A stretch of 64,000 nt of DNA from Parundibacterium terreum (GTDB taxonomy: Bacteria > Pseudomonadota > Gammaproteobacteria > Burkholderiales > Burkholderiaceae_D): contig NZ_BMED01000001.1 of NCBI RefSeq assembly GCF_014636315.1, forward strand, positions 1,307,941 to 1,371,940, in the 5' to 3' direction. Position numbers and translations under genes: made by a program. The first letter of the stretch is position 1. Each line of letters begins with the position of its first letter. Below the pieces are notes generated by a model. That model was not told the DNA's origin and made no database searches. It was given only the letters and a program-made list of their open reading frames with translations. Below, in pieces: positions 17,830 to 26,664 of the stretch.

Positions 17830-18691
17830 TCAACTCAAGCGACAAATAAGCAATTCCGGATCCGCATTAATTCTGACCGGTAAGGTGCTGCACCCTACTC
17901 CGCGGCTGACCAGCAAACTGCCGCTGCCCGGCACTTCGTGCCTTCCATAGCTGAACTTCCGGCATAAAGGGCCATGAGGGACCAGTATCGGTGTGCCGTT
18001 CTTCAACGCAATCTGGCCGCCATGCGTATGGCCGGCAAAGGCGACATCAAACTTCTCCTTGCCCAACAATAGCAGGCCATCCGGTGCGTGCATCAAGAGC
18101 AAGCGTAAAACATCGCTTGATGCTGCATTGGAAAACGTCTCTGTCGCATCTGGACTGCCGGTCCAGGGGTCATCCATGCCGCAGACATAGACCGTATCAA
18201 AAGGCGCTGGTAATGCGGTGCTTTGATTGACCAGTACAGTCACGCCTGCGGCCTTAAGCTCTCGCTGCAGATAAGCGTCGTCCGTCCACAAATCGTGATT
18301 GCCGAACACCGCAAACTTCCCCAGGGGTGGTTGGCATTGGAATAATCCCTCTGTCAGCGCAGCGATGTTCCGCATGGCAGGATACAAAGTCACCGCCCAG
18401 CAACAGCAGATCTGGTTTCTGTTCAGCGATTTGCTCAAACAGTTCACTAAAAATCCCTGGATGCGTGGATGGCCCTGCGTGAAAATCCGAGGCGAACGCA
18501 ACCGTCAACGGCCTTGGCAAGCGTCCTTGTTCCAGGCTTATCTCATACTGCGTAACAGCAAACCGCCCGTGCAATCCGCTCCGATAACTCCATCTGGCCA
18601 GCCAACCGCCGAGCAGGGCAATATCCAGCACCCACTCGCCCATTCTCCTGAAGCGGTTGTTATATTTGCCGCGATATTTTGCTGAGCTCAC
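17830..18691 (-). pseudogene. Metallophosphoesterase, broken by a one-base frameshift
   Basis: A membrane-anchored calcineurin-like phosphoesterase (YkuE/YaeI-like layout) split into two frames. The first part (18691 to about 18385) encodes an N-terminal helix, FASDFHAG (first metal motif) and LLLLGGDF. The second (about 18380 to 17830) encodes AMRNIAALTEGLFQ, VFGNHD and FAGHTHGGQ. Together they supply all the metal-binding motifs. Joining them requires one base less at 18376-18386, where reading gtatcctgccatg with one C removed gives V-S-A-M-R-N. This is either a real inactivating insertion or a sequencing error. The first frame starts at a GTG 13 bases after the upstream lipoprotein gene, so the two were probably an operon. 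Confidence 0.85.
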
Positions 18692-18704
18692 AAAAAAATA
18701 TCGC

Positions 18705-19511
18705 TTACTCGGTTACCGGCTGGGCAGCTTCAAGCTGTGCTGTTTCAGACTGTGCTTCCCGCATTATTTTTTTACGTTTACCCCAGAACATGAATGCGAA
18801 TACAGGAATGGAAAACGATACCATCCATGGGCCATACAGCGCAGCAAATGCGCTGGCACTGAACATTTGGAAATAGACGGGTTGAAAGAACATCTCTCCC
18901 GAAGTCCAGTTCACACCGAATTTGCAAACACCGAACAGGATACCGATGATCCATAGCCACTTCCGCTTCAACGGGCGGGTGCGGATGCACACGACCAAGG
19001 TCACCAAAGTAAATGCAAGGGCTGCAATGGTGAGCACCAGACAGGCGTAATGAAGAAAGGATTTTCCAGCCAGCGAGAAACGATTTTTATTTTCAATAGA
19101 GTCTGCCTCCGGCGTTACATGAAAGCCAGTCACATGTGTGCTGCCTGCTTTAGTCTCGGTAAGCACATTGATCAGCAGCCAGGTTGACGGGTACTCAAAC
19201 TCATAAGTCAAGTTCACGGTTTCAACGCTGCCCGATTTAAATGTATGTGCCCCCACTGTCTTGACAGATTTGGGCGGACCGGGAGGAATCAGCGCCGACA
19301 TTTTTTCCAGAGCTGCCCGTGTGTCAGGTGTCTTGATAGCAGTATCAAGATGGCTTTCTATCTTTTCAAAATCTTTATCCTGCAGTTGCTGGATGTAAAT
19401 GCGCGCCTCCGCATCTTCTTTGGCAGGAGTAAATTTTGCCACCACGTCGGCCTGATTGCAGCCGGCAAGCAAAAGCAAAGCGGCCAGATAAGAACACAAA
19501 TTATTCTTCAT
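18705..19511 (-). CDS. Membrane lipoprotein with C-terminal helices, function unknown
   Basis: A 268-residue predicted lipoprotein. The start at 19511 gives MKNNLCSYLAALLLLAGCNQ, a textbook lipobox (LLAGC) with acylation at Cys18; an ATG two codons upstream is also possible. A periplasmic domain of about 150 residues follows, then hydrophobic segments (about 170-195, 205-220 and 225-255), which is unusual for a lipoprotein and suggests an inner-membrane location. The last 20 residues are charged. No family recognised. It lies directly before the broken metallophosphoesterase on the same strand. Confidence 0.78.
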   Translation of the reverse strand: MKNNLCSYLAALLLLAGCNQADVVAKFTPAKEDAEARIYIQQLQDKDFEKIESHLDTAIKTPDTRAALEKMSALIPPGPPKSVKTVGAHTFKSGSVETVNLTYEFEYPSTWLLINVLTETKAGSTHVTGFHVTPEADSIENKNRFSLAGKSFLHYACLVLTIAALAFTLVTLVVCIRTRPLKRKWLWIIGILFGVCKFGVNWTSGEMFFQPVYFQMFSASAFAALYGPWMVSFSIPVFAFMFWGKRKKIMREAQSETAQLEAAQPVTE

Positions 19512-19988
19512 GCGCATCTTTCTCAGAATGTGATGTTTAGCCAAATATTTCAGCTATCAGCGCAGGAAATTAGAGCAGTCGCAAAAATTTCGCATTACCG
19601 ATTTGACATGCTAAAGTAACATCAATATTGGGATGCGGCAAGCAGACGGCTTGCTCAAACGTATTTCATCCACAATCGGCGAATATCTACACGCGCTTCG
19701 AACGCCTCCGCCAGCAAACAAAAAAAACTTGCCGTTCAACTTTTTTTAATCTGGAATTAGCCTGTTATTTCTGACAGGCTCACGTCTCAAGATCGAAAAA
19801 AAAATCTCTATACCATTACCTTTTCGAAACATTAAATATTGTTAAAAACAAATTTTTAATGTTTATTATCAATAACTTACAAAGAAAAATCATTCGATTC
19901 TTCTCTCATCTTTTGATCTATATCAATACCGCAAGGCAACTAAATTACGATACTGGGCACGTCAATCAGACATGTCCAGGAGAATGCC
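19512..19988. other. Intergenic region, 477 bp, AT-rich, carrying the aerotaxis promoter
   Basis: Divergent space between the lipoprotein gene and the aerotaxis receptor gene. The segment 19690-19920 is markedly AT-rich with many A and T runs. It contains the FNR box described separately. No further gene is seen. Confidence 0.6.
19913..19926 (+). promoter_or_regulatory. FNR/Anr box before the aerotaxis receptor gene
   Basis: TTGATCTATATCAA matches the FNR/Anr consensus TTGAT-N4-ATCAA at every defined base. A possible -10 element (TACGAT at 19946 or GATACT at 19949) would put the box about 38 to 42 bases before transcription start, the usual activating position. The gene start is 63 bases further on. 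Confidence 0.75.
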
Positions 19989-21653
19989 ATGCGTACCAAT
20001 TTGCCGATTACCCAAGTTGAATATGTAATGAAGGATGGAGAGTCCATCGTCTCCAAGACCGATCTGAAAGGCAAGATCACTTACATCAACCCCTACTTCA
20101 TTGAAGTCAGCGGCTTTGATGAAGAAGAGCTGATCGGTGCGCCGCATAATCTGGTGCGCCATCCGGACATGCCGCCGGAAGCCTATGCCGACCTGTGGAC
20201 GACATTGAAAGCAGGCCGCCCTTGGACAGGCATGGTGAAGAACCGCCGCAAGAACGGCGACTATTACTGGGTGAAAGCGAATGTAGTACCGATACGCGAG
20301 AATGGCCGCGTATCTGGCTATATGTCGGTGCGTACCAAGCCTGAGCGCGCCGACATCGACGCAGCGGAAGAGATTTACCGCAAATTCAGGAGTAACAAGG
20401 CCAAGGGTCTCAAAATCGAGCAAGGTGCGGTAGTTCGTACCGGCGTCACAGGAAAGATTGCAGCACTGGCCGACATGGCTCTGTCCAGGCAAATTGGCGG
20501 CAGCATGCTCATGTTGCTGGCTCTATTCATTGCAGCTTCCATGCTGCCAGGCGCCTACGGCGCAGCGGCACTGGTCACCGGGCTCGCGATGATATGTTTC
20601 ACCTGGTTCAGCCTGCATCGCGCGATGGTCGCCCCGCTACGCCAGGCCACAGACATTGTCTATGCGTTGGCCGGTGGCGATCTGCAATATCAATTTACCG
20701 CAAACGGCAAAGGTGACATGGGCCAGTTGCTACGCGGCCTAGGGCAGATGAATGTCAACCTGAAATCCATCCTGCGCGATGTGCAAATCAACGTAGAGGC
20801 AATACGCGTAGGCACATCTGAAATTGCAGCAGGCAACCTGGAGCTGTCCGGCCGCACTGAATCGCAAGCTGCCAACCTGGAAGAAACGGCAGCCAGCATG
20901 GAAGAATTTGCCTCTACCGTGAAAGAAAATGCGGCCAATGCAGTGCAAGCCGACAAGCTGGCAGTGTCGGCCACGCAGGTTGCTGCCAAGGGCGGTGAAG
21001 TGGTCGCCAAGGTAGGCGCAACGATGAAAGACATCAGCAGTTCAGCGGGCCGCATCGTTGAGATTATTTCGATGATAGACGGCATCGCGTTCCAGACCAA
21101 TATCCTGGCGCTGAATGCAGCAGTGGAAGCTGCCCGGGCCGGTGACCAGGGTCGTGGATTTGCTGTCGTGGCAACCGAGGTCCGTAATCTGGCGCAGCGC
21201 TCCGCCACCGCGGCCAGTGAAATCAAAAAACTGATCGGCGCTTCGGTGGACTCCATCAAGGCCGGCTCAATACTGGTTGATGAAACCGGACGCACGATGA
21301 ATGAAATTGTCGGCTCGGTACAACAAGTCATGAGTATCATGGAAGAAATCACACTGGCGACCAAAGAGCAAAGCACCGGTATAGACCAAGTCAACCAGGC
21401 AGTGATGCAAATGGATGAAGTGACCCAGCAAAATGCGGCGATGGTAGAAGAAGCTGCCAGCGCTGCAGCCAGCCTTGCCGAACAGACGATCAGATTGGCG
21501 CAAGCGGTCTCGGTCTTCCAGATAGGGGCGGTAGCGCCTGCCTATGCGCCCAACCGTGCGGTGCCTGCCCGCGCAGCTTCGGCCATAGCTGCACCCCGCC
21601 CATCCGCAGTCAAACACTTGCCATCGCGGACCAAACACCTGCTGGTAGCCTAA
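19989..21653 (+). CDS. aer: Aer-type aerotaxis receptor (PAS-HAMP-MCP)
   Basis: Energy/oxygen-taxis chemoreceptor, 554 residues. The N-terminal PAS domain (about 10-115) keeps R57, H58, D60 and W70 in [15 protein letters not shown], matching the residues important for FAD binding in E. coli Aer at the same positions. A membrane hairpin (about 165-205) follows without a periplasmic domain, then HAMP and the signalling domain, with the conserved hairpin tip [20 protein letters not shown] around 358-377. There is no C-terminal NWETF-type pentapeptide. AGGAG is 6 to 7 bases before the ATG. An exact FNR box upstream suggests induction at low oxygen. No other chemotaxis gene is in the window. Confidence 0.95.
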   Translation: MRTNLPITQVEYVMKDGESIVSKTDLKGKITYINPYFIEVSGFDEEELIGAPHNLVRHPDMPPEAYADLWTTLKAGRPWTGMVKNRRKNGDYYWVKANVVPIRENGRVSGYMSVRTKPERADIDAAEEIYRKFRSNKAKGLKIEQGAVVRTGVTGKIAALADMALSRQIGGSMLMLLALFIAASMLPGAYGAAALVTGLAMICFTWFSLHRAMVAPLRQATDIVYALAGGDLQYQFTANGKGDMGQLLRGLGQMNVNLKSILRDVQINVEAIRVGTSEIAAGNLELSGRTESQAANLEETAASMEEFASTVKENAANAVQADKLAVSATQVAAKGGEVVAKVGATMKDISSSAGRIVEIISMIDGIAFQTNILALNAAVEAARAGDQGRGFAVVATEVRNLAQRSATAASEIKKLIGASVDSIKAGSILVDETGRTMNEIVGSVQQVMSIMEEITLATKEQSTGIDQVNQAVMQMDEVTQQNAAMVEEAASAAASLAEQTIRLAQAVSVFQIGAVAPAYAPNRAVPARAASAIAAPRPSAVKHLPSRTKHLLVA

Positions 21654-21713
21654 CGACGCCTGATGCAATCACACCGCGGTCGGCAGCCTCCAATCGGGAT
21701 GCCGACTGTGGAC

Positions 21714-22088
21714 TTAGTTCTGCTCCCTGGCCATCGCCAGCGCCGCCTCCACCCTGCTCCTGAGTATTCGCTCGCTATCGTCTTCTCTGGCAAATTCGGC
21801 GCTGCGGACAAATGCCTCCATCAGCGCCAGTTGCCGCTCGTCTAGCGGCGCCGATCCAGCCCTGTCGATTTCGGCCAGCTCATGCAGCAACCCCATCGCC
21901 AGGTTGCGCTGTTCTATCATTTTGGGAAGCTGTTCGTCGCAGCGTGCAATCGGCGCGGGATAAGTGCTGACCTCAGCACTAAGCTCACGGCTGATGCGCT
22001 GAAGATAGGTTTTGAGGTCTGTCCATATTGTCAATTCCGGCTGAGCACCGATGAAATTTTTATTGTCGGCAGCAATTGGCATATTCAT
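21714..22088 (-). CDS. Small soluble protein, function unknown
   Basis: A 124-residue charged, helix-rich protein without signal peptide or membrane helix (segments LKTYLQRISRELSAEV, LPKMIEQRNLAMGLLHELAEI, ERQLALMEAFVRSAEF). No family recognised. The start at 22088 has a strong purine-rich site (GGGGAGGGGGAG) just upstream; the frame is open 13 codons further but lacks one. It runs opposite to the aerotaxis gene, ending 60 bases from its stop, and is divergent from the LysR gene. Confidence 0.7.
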   Translation of the reverse strand: MNMPIAADNKNFIGAQPELTIWTDLKTYLQRISRELSAEVSTYPAPIARCDEQLPKMIEQRNLAMGLLHELAEIDRAGSAPLDERQLALMEAFVRSAEFAREDDSERILRSRVEAALAMAREQN

Positions 22089-22224
22089 AGTCTCCCCCTC
22101 CCCTGTTTTCAGATCAGCGCCGCACAAAAAATACGTCTCGGCCAGGACACTATGTCACTTCCCAAATAAGAATAAAATAGAATAATTGGAATAACATCTA
22201 GTCGTCTAAGGAATATAAAAAGCT

Positions 22225-23091
22225 ATGTTGGATGGCGTGGATGCGCTTATAGCGCTGGAGCAATATGGCACCGTCAGCGAGGCTGCGGTGCGCTTGCGAC
22301 TGACACAATCGGCCGTCAGCAAGCGGCTGCAAGCGCTACAGGATGCGCTGGGCTTTCGTCTGGTCGTGCCGGAGGGGCGGCGCATCCGGCTAACGCCCCA
22401 GGCTATCGACTTCCTGCAAAGGGCCAGGCCGCTGGTCGCGGAATTGCGTTCACTGGGAACACCGGCCGGGCGCGGTTCCATATCCCATTTTTCATTGGCG
22501 CTGGCCGATTCGATTGCCGCTTCCTGGGGGCCGGCGGTGGTGCGGAGGGCACTGGATGCGCTGGACGGCATCCTTGTCGATGTGCATGCGCATCGCAGCG
22601 TGCTCGTCATCGAAAGCGTGCGCCTTGGCCGCTACCACATCGGCCTGTGCACCGATCCGCTACAGGCCAAGGACGTCATCCACCATCCGCTGATTGATGA
22701 GCCTGTCGTTATGCTGAACTCCGCATGCGCCAGACGCTCCGATCATGCCCGGCCGCTGATCACTATCGAAAACAGTTCTGCGACCTGGCATGAAATTGAA
22801 CCGCAGCTCAAATCAGTTCATCCGCAGCTATTGAACCGGCATCTGATACAGGTGGAGTCCTTCAGTGCCGCAGCGCAGATGGTCAGGGCGGGGTTTGGCG
22901 ACGGGCTGTTGCCGCTGGGACTGGTCATGGAGCTGGCTTTTCCCAAGTCCTGCTACCGCTTGCTGCCCGGCGTAAAACGCCGTGTTTCGCTGTTGACGCG
23001 CAAGACCGTCAACCAGTTGCCCAGTTTTGAATTATTGCGCGAACAGCTTGAGGCTGTGACGCGGGCGCATTTTTCTGCACTTGGCGCCTAG
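22225..23091 (+). CDS. LysR-family transcriptional regulator
   Basis: A 288-residue regulator. The N-terminal winged helix-turn-helix (about 1-60) shows the LysR pattern (ALEQYGTVSEAAVRLRLTQSAVSKRLQALQDALG), followed by a linker helix and an effector-binding domain (about 90-285). It resembles the ArgP/IciA-like subgroup in size only; the effector is unknown. Only a weak AAGGA site lies before the ATG. Its last four bases overlap the convergent acetyltransferase gene. The divergent partner would be the small gene at 21714, but no functional link can be shown. Confidence 0.93.
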   Translation: MLDGVDALIALEQYGTVSEAAVRLRLTQSAVSKRLQALQDALGFRLVVPEGRRIRLTPQAIDFLQRARPLVAELRSLGTPAGRGSISHFSLALADSIAASWGPAVVRRALDALDGILVDVHAHRSVLVIESVRLGRYHIGLCTDPLQAKDVIHHPLIDEPVVMLNSACARRSDHARPLITIENSSATWHEIEPQLKSVHPQLLNRHLIQVESFSAAAQMVRAGFGDGLLPLGLVMELAFPKSCYRLLPGVKRRVSLLTRKTVNQLPSFELLREQLEAVTRAHFSALGA

Positions 23092-23603
23092 CCCGAAGAT
23101 AAGGCCTTTTCCAGTATTACGGTATCGCCCAGGTATTGCTCAAACTTGTAGCGTTCGCCGTTTTCTGCAAAACCCATCTTGCGCCAAAAGGCGAGACCGC
23201 CAAGATTGGTGCTGATCACGCCTATGCGTATCGAGTTCATGCCGGGCCAGGAAGCAACGATCTGTTCCAGTTTCAGGTATACCTGGCGGCCATAGCCCTG
23301 CCCCCGCACATCTTCAGCAAACAGCAACAAGCCCAGCATGCTTTGCTGCGGCGTCTTCCAGCCTTTCAGCAAGTCGGCACAGCCTATCATGCGTTCTCCC
23401 TGATAGATCCCAAAGAAATATTTGTCGTCATATGAGTAATTGGGCGGCAGGTCGCTCAGCAAATCCGGCACCTCTTCCGCGACCGGCAAGCGCCCTTCTA
23501 CCAACAGGCTGTATGCAGGCGCGGCCAGCACTACCCCGGTAAGTGCCGACATTTGTTCTTCGCTAATGTTTGCCGCATGCAGGCGGCGCAGTTCAAGTTC
23601 CAT
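23088..23603 (-). CDS. GNAT-family N-acetyltransferase
   Basis: A 171-residue cytoplasmic acetyltransferase. It shows the GNAT order: a strand reading YFFGIYQGERMIGCADLL, then LLLFAEDVRGQGYGRQVYLKLEQ with the acetyl-CoA pyrophosphate loop RGQGYGR, and the C-terminal NLGGLAFWRKMGF motif typical of the fold. The ATG at 23603 is preferred over a TTG two codons earlier. Acceptor substrate unknown. It converges with the LysR gene (4-base overlap). Confidence 0.9.
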   Translation of the reverse strand: MELELRRLHAANISEEQMSALTGVVLAAPAYSLLVEGRLPVAEEVPDLLSDLPPNYSYDDKYFFGIYQGERMIGCADLLKGWKTPQQSMLGLLLFAEDVRGQGYGRQVYLKLEQIVASWPGMNSIRIGVISTNLGGLAFWRKMGFAENGERYKFEQYLGDTVILEKALSSG

Positions 23604-23687
23604 GGCCAAGTATTGCGTCTATTGCGTCGTTCGTATCCCTGCAAGTATACCTGCGGACCAGCAGCAGATAAAGAAGGTGCGCGCCAG

Positions 23688-23723
23688 AAATAAAAATGCC
23701 GCCCAGTTTGCACTGGACGGCAT
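23688..23723 (-). terminator. Intrinsic terminator
   Basis: On the minus strand a stem ATGCCG-T-CCAGT / ACTGG-G-CGGCAT with loop GCAA is followed by TTTTATTT. It lies about 80 bases after the PEP-CTERM gene stop and before the acetyltransferase gene start, separating the two. Confidence 0.72.
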
Positions 23724-23803
23724 CAGGGCCGGAGCGAGATCAATACCGGCAGCAATCGTCGCGACCGCTGCTGAATTGACCTTAACGGCCCAACCGGTAA
23801 AGC

Positions 23804-24586
23804 TTATTTTTGCTTGCGGCGGCGCACTGCTGCCATGCCTGTCAGGCCCAGGCCGACCAGGGCAAGGGACATAGGTTCAGGCACATCTGACGGTGGCGTT
23901 ACCGAGCCAAAACCATCCAGATAGGCATAGCCGGTGTGTGCGGAAGGCTGGCAATCTGCGGCCAGCAAAGACAAGGTGAAGTCATGGCCGGACAGGCTGG
24001 CATCAATCGCCAGTTGCTCGATCTGCCATTGCGAGGTGTAGAACAGATCGCCGGACGAAGAGAAGCGGTTATCCACACCACCACCACCGTCGCCGGCGTT
24101 GTAGACACGGCTGATCACATCGGTATTAGTTGTGTCGTCATGAAGAACGATCATCAGCAGTGCCGATTCGTTTTCGGAGTGGCCGCCGTTTTCCAATACC
24201 GCTTTCCATGCGAAGAAAATATTTGCATCGGTATAGTTCGTCACTTTTTGACTGATGACAGATGCGTAGCCGCCGGATGTTGTGTCCTCGGCGCGAAAGG
24301 CGTAGTTGCCGCTATAGACGGTACTGCCCAGCAGATTGCCCAGATTAGGATCGACGTAGCCGGAAGAAACGACCGAAGAGTGGGTGAAAGAATTTGTATA
24401 CAGAGATCCACCTGGCAAGAAAGCTGCCGGCGACATGCCCGAGTTCAAAGTGTTGTAGCGAGCTCCCTGGCCGGTAGTCCAGCCGGTTGTGGTGCCATCT
24501 TCAAAGCCGCCGTTCACAAAAGGGGCTGCGAAAGCGCTCGCGCTAGTCATCAAGGCGAGCGTCAACGCCAAGGTCATTTTCTTCAT
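23804..24586 (-). CDS. PEP-CTERM sorting-domain secreted protein
   Basis: A 260-residue exported protein. The start at 24586 (GGAG 6 to 7 bases upstream) gives a clean signal peptide, MKKMTLALTLALMTSASAFA, cleaved before APFVNGGFE. The mature domain begins FVNGGFEDGTTTGW, typical of choice-of-anchor/carbohydrate-binding-like beta-sandwich PEP-CTERM proteins. The C-terminus has the complete sorting signal: VPEP, a hydrophobic helix (MSLALVGLGLTGMAAV) and the basic tail RRRKQK. Such proteins are processed by an exosortase (EpsH type) and appear in strains making exopolysaccharide. No exosortase gene is in this window, so it must lie elsewhere. Confidence 0.95.
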   Translation of the reverse strand: MKKMTLALTLALMTSASAFAAPFVNGGFEDGTTTGWTTGQGARYNTLNSGMSPAAFLPGGSLYTNSFTHSSVVSSGYVDPNLGNLLGSTVYSGNYAFRAEDTTSGGYASVISQKVTNYTDANIFFAWKAVLENGGHSENESALLMIVLHDDTTNTDVISRVYNAGDGGGGVDNRFSSSGDLFYTSQWQIEQLAIDASLSGHDFTLSLLAADCQPSAHTGYAYLDGFGSVTPPSDVPEPMSLALVGLGLTGMAAVRRRKQK

Positions 24587-24799
24587 GGTTTCTCCATAAC
24601 TTACATATAAAGTTGATTTTTTACCAATGCTGCACCTGTTATATAGCAAGCAGCATGCCAAAAAATTAATTCCTATGAAATCATGGACTTAGATAGAGAA
24701 CGCAAATATATCTGGTCTTTTTGTAAATAAAACCGACACATTACGTTACATGAATATTAAAAAAAATCTGTCTCCTTGTCGGGCTTGTTGAGCCTCAAC

Positions 24800-25159
24800 T
24801 CAAGAAATAAGCAATGCACCCCAACTTATGCGGGACCACGCACCTGAGGGTGCTTGCGGAGCAGGCGGAGTCGGCGGTGCCGAAGGGGTATTGAGCGTCG
24901 GCGGCACCGCAGGGGTAGGCGGAACGGGCGGCACAGAAGGGGTAGGCCCCACCAGATGACCGGGAGTAAAAGCGACGGCACCCGCTTCACGATCGCGGAA
25001 TATGCCGGCGATAAAGAAGCCAAGGTGCTTTGCCCGTAGCGAGAACAGGCCGCGCCCATGCACGAAGGCGATGAATTGCATGCGCGTGTCAAACACATAG
25101 GCGCGCTCCTCGTGATACCAGCCTACGTGGGTGCAATTGCGATCGAAAATGGGTGTCAT
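24800..25159 (-). CDS. 4-fold beta flower-like protein with proline-rich tail
   Basis: A 119-residue protein. Residues 1-65 (TPIFDRNCTHVGWYHEERAY, FVHGRGLFSLRAKHLGFF, IFRDREAGAVAF) match the pattern of the 4-fold beta flower domain, a small repeated-strand unit of unknown function. Residues about 70-108 are a low-complexity Pro/Thr/Ala tail (VPPVPPTPAVPPT and similar), followed by a short hydrophobic end (SWGALLIS). GGCGCGG lies before the ATG. It stands alone between the PEP-CTERM and OmpW genes. The Pro-rich tail may be a spacer or an interaction arm; that is inference. Confidence 0.75.
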   Translation of the reverse strand: MTPIFDRNCTHVGWYHEERAYVFDTRMQFIAFVHGRGLFSLRAKHLGFFIAGIFRDREAGAVAFTPGHLVGPTPSVPPVPPTPAVPPTLNTPSAPPTPPAPQAPSGAWSRISWGALLIS

Positions 25160-25243
25160 GTCCGCGCCTTTAAATATGAATAAAGAATAGTGTATACGCG
25201 AATTGATGCCAGGTGATCGCTGTCGCCTGGAGCAAGCTCTATC

Positions 25244-25277
25244 AAAAAGGGCGCGCGGTGCAATGCACCGCGCGCCC
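25244..25277 (-). terminator. Strong intrinsic terminator of the OmpW gene
   Basis: A perfect 13-bp GC-rich stem (GGGCGCGCGGTGC / GCACCGCGCGCCC) with a 3-base AAT loop is followed on the minus strand by TTTTT. It lies 37 bases after the OmpW stop codon. Confidence 0.88.
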
Positions 25278-25313
25278 TCTTCTACTCAACATGTTGTATG
25301 GTTCGGCGAAGCG

Positions 25314-25931
25314 TCAAAAACGATAGCCCGCGCCCACGCCTATCATCAGCGGATCCACTTTCACTGCGCTGACCTTGGCGCCGGAGATGAACACGTCGCT
25401 ACGGATCTGCACCTTCTTCACATCGAAGTTAATGGACCAGTGCTTATCCACCTTGTAATCAAAGCCTGCCTGCAGCGCAGGGCCGGTGCTGCTGCTTTCC
25501 AGCGAGCCGGCGCCGCCCAACAAGTTGACGCTGGACATACGGGTGTAATTGATGCCGGCGCCCACATACGGACTGAACTGCGACTCCGGCAGGAAGTGAT
25601 ATTGCAGCAGCAGCGTAGGAGGTAGATGCTTGAAGCTGCCTATGCGGACACCATCCAGCGACACATCATGCTTCTGCGGATAGGTCAACACCAGTTCTGC
25701 AGCGATATTGGGTGTGAAGAAATAAGAGATATCCAGCTCGGGTATCGTCTTTTCAGAAACGCCTATCCTGTTGGAGGCGCCCACACCGCCTACAGGATCG
25801 GATTTATCAGCAGGCGATAGGTGCTCTGCCCGTACACGCACCAGCCATGGGCTTTCCTGCGCAAATGCCTCACCGGAAAAAAGACCCAGCGCGGCCAGAC
25901 TCAAGGTGGATATCAGGATAGTTTTTTTCAT
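25314..25931 (-). CDS. ompW: OmpW-family outer membrane protein
   Basis: A 205-residue eight-stranded outer-membrane barrel. The start at 25931 (AGAGAAG upstream) gives the signal peptide MKKTILISTLSLAALGLFSGEAFA. The mature protein begins QESPWLVRVRAEHLSPADKSDPV and contains ISYFFTPNIAAELVLTYPQKHDV and LLQYHF, typical of OmpW, with the terminal GVGAGYRF ending in Phe as in outer-membrane barrels. OmpW forms a narrow hydrophobic channel and responds to stress and oxygen in several proteobacteria. An exact FNR box lies upstream and a strong terminator downstream, so it is a single-gene unit. Confidence 0.96.
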   Translation of the reverse strand: MKKTILISTLSLAALGLFSGEAFAQESPWLVRVRAEHLSPADKSDPVGGVGASNRIGVSEKTIPELDISYFFTPNIAAELVLTYPQKHDVSLDGVRIGSFKHLPPTLLLQYHFLPESQFSPYVGAGINYTRMSSVNLLGGAGSLESSSTGPALQAGFDYKVDKHWSINFDVKKVQIRSDVFISGAKVSAVKVDPLMIGVGAGYRF

Positions 25932-25997
25932 TTTCACTTCTCTCATCACTCGTCGTTAAGTTGAGTAGAAGTGTAATGATGCGGCGCAATATTGACC

Positions 25998-26011
25998 TTG
26001 ATGTAAATCAA
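25998..26011 (-). promoter_or_regulatory. FNR/Anr box before ompW
   Basis: On the minus strand TTGATTTACATCAA matches TTGAT-N4-ATCAA exactly. It is centred about 73 bases before the ompW start codon; a TTACAC or ATTACA sequence 29 to 35 bases downstream of its centre could be the -10 element, giving a class II activator geometry. E. coli ompW is known to be FNR-dependent. Confidence 0.75.
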
Positions 26012-26068
26012 AAATTCCGAAAACGCGCGTTATGCCCAAGGCTGGCAAGCATACTGCAGGCCAGCCGT

Positions 26069-26587
26069 TTACTTGGCAGGCACAAGATCAATCGGTTTTG
26101 GCGCGAGATGGTAATACTTCATTGCTGCCCGGGTCTCCACCGGCGACAGCACCCTGGGTTTCGCCTGGCGGACAGCCTCATCTTCGCTGAACATCGAGCG
26201 CAACAACAGCACACGATAGACGTCCATTCTTTCTACATCGGTCTTGCAACGGAAGCGGCAAAAGGATTTATAGGCCTTCAGCATTTCATCCCAGATCACG
26301 AGATTGGCCTCGGGGTCGCGGTCGCGTTTATACAGATCCACGGCCTGTGTGTAAGAGATGCCGTCTATGGATTCAAAGGTATCGGTAATGGCCTTGATGC
26401 GTTTCAGCATGGCCGGTGGCAGTTCCTCATGCAGGATAGGCGAGAACCGGATTTTATTGGGATCGATCGCCGTCGCAGGTTGGCTGGCCGGTGCTGCAAA
26501 CTGAGAAAAAGCCGGTGCGGAAAGTGCTGCAAGATATCCCGCAAACAAAACGGAGATCAGCGAGGAACGGGAAGTAAGTAAAGACAT
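26069..26587 (-). CDS. Secreted protein, function unknown
   Basis: A 172-residue protein with an N-terminal signal peptide (MSLLTSRSSLISVLFAGYLAALSAPAFS) and a mature part of soluble, helix-forming sequence. Two Cys lie close together (SFCRFRCKTD), possibly a disulfide. No known domain is recognised. The ribosome site is weak (CCAGG, rather distant). It lies downstream of the barrel protein gene on the same strand with a 77-base gap, so co-transcription is possible. Confidence 0.75.
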   Translation of the reverse strand: MSLLTSRSSLISVLFAGYLAALSAPAFSQFAAPASQPATAIDPNKIRFSPILHEELPPAMLKRIKAITDTFESIDGISYTQAVDLYKRDRDPEANLVIWDEMLKAYKSFCRFRCKTDVERMDVYRVLLLRSMFSEDEAVRQAKPRVLSPVETRAAMKYYHLAPKPIDLVPAK

Positions 26588-26664
26588 GGTAGCTATTGCC
26601 TGGAAATTGAATGCTGTCTCCCATGGTAAGGCAAAACGGCAGAAACTGCATTCTCCTGTAACGG

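Noticed and set aside
25961-26581. 206-codon open frame on the plus strand opposite the secreted protein
   Set aside because: Its first part crosses the FNR box and promoter of ompW and the rest is antisense to a gene with a signal peptide.
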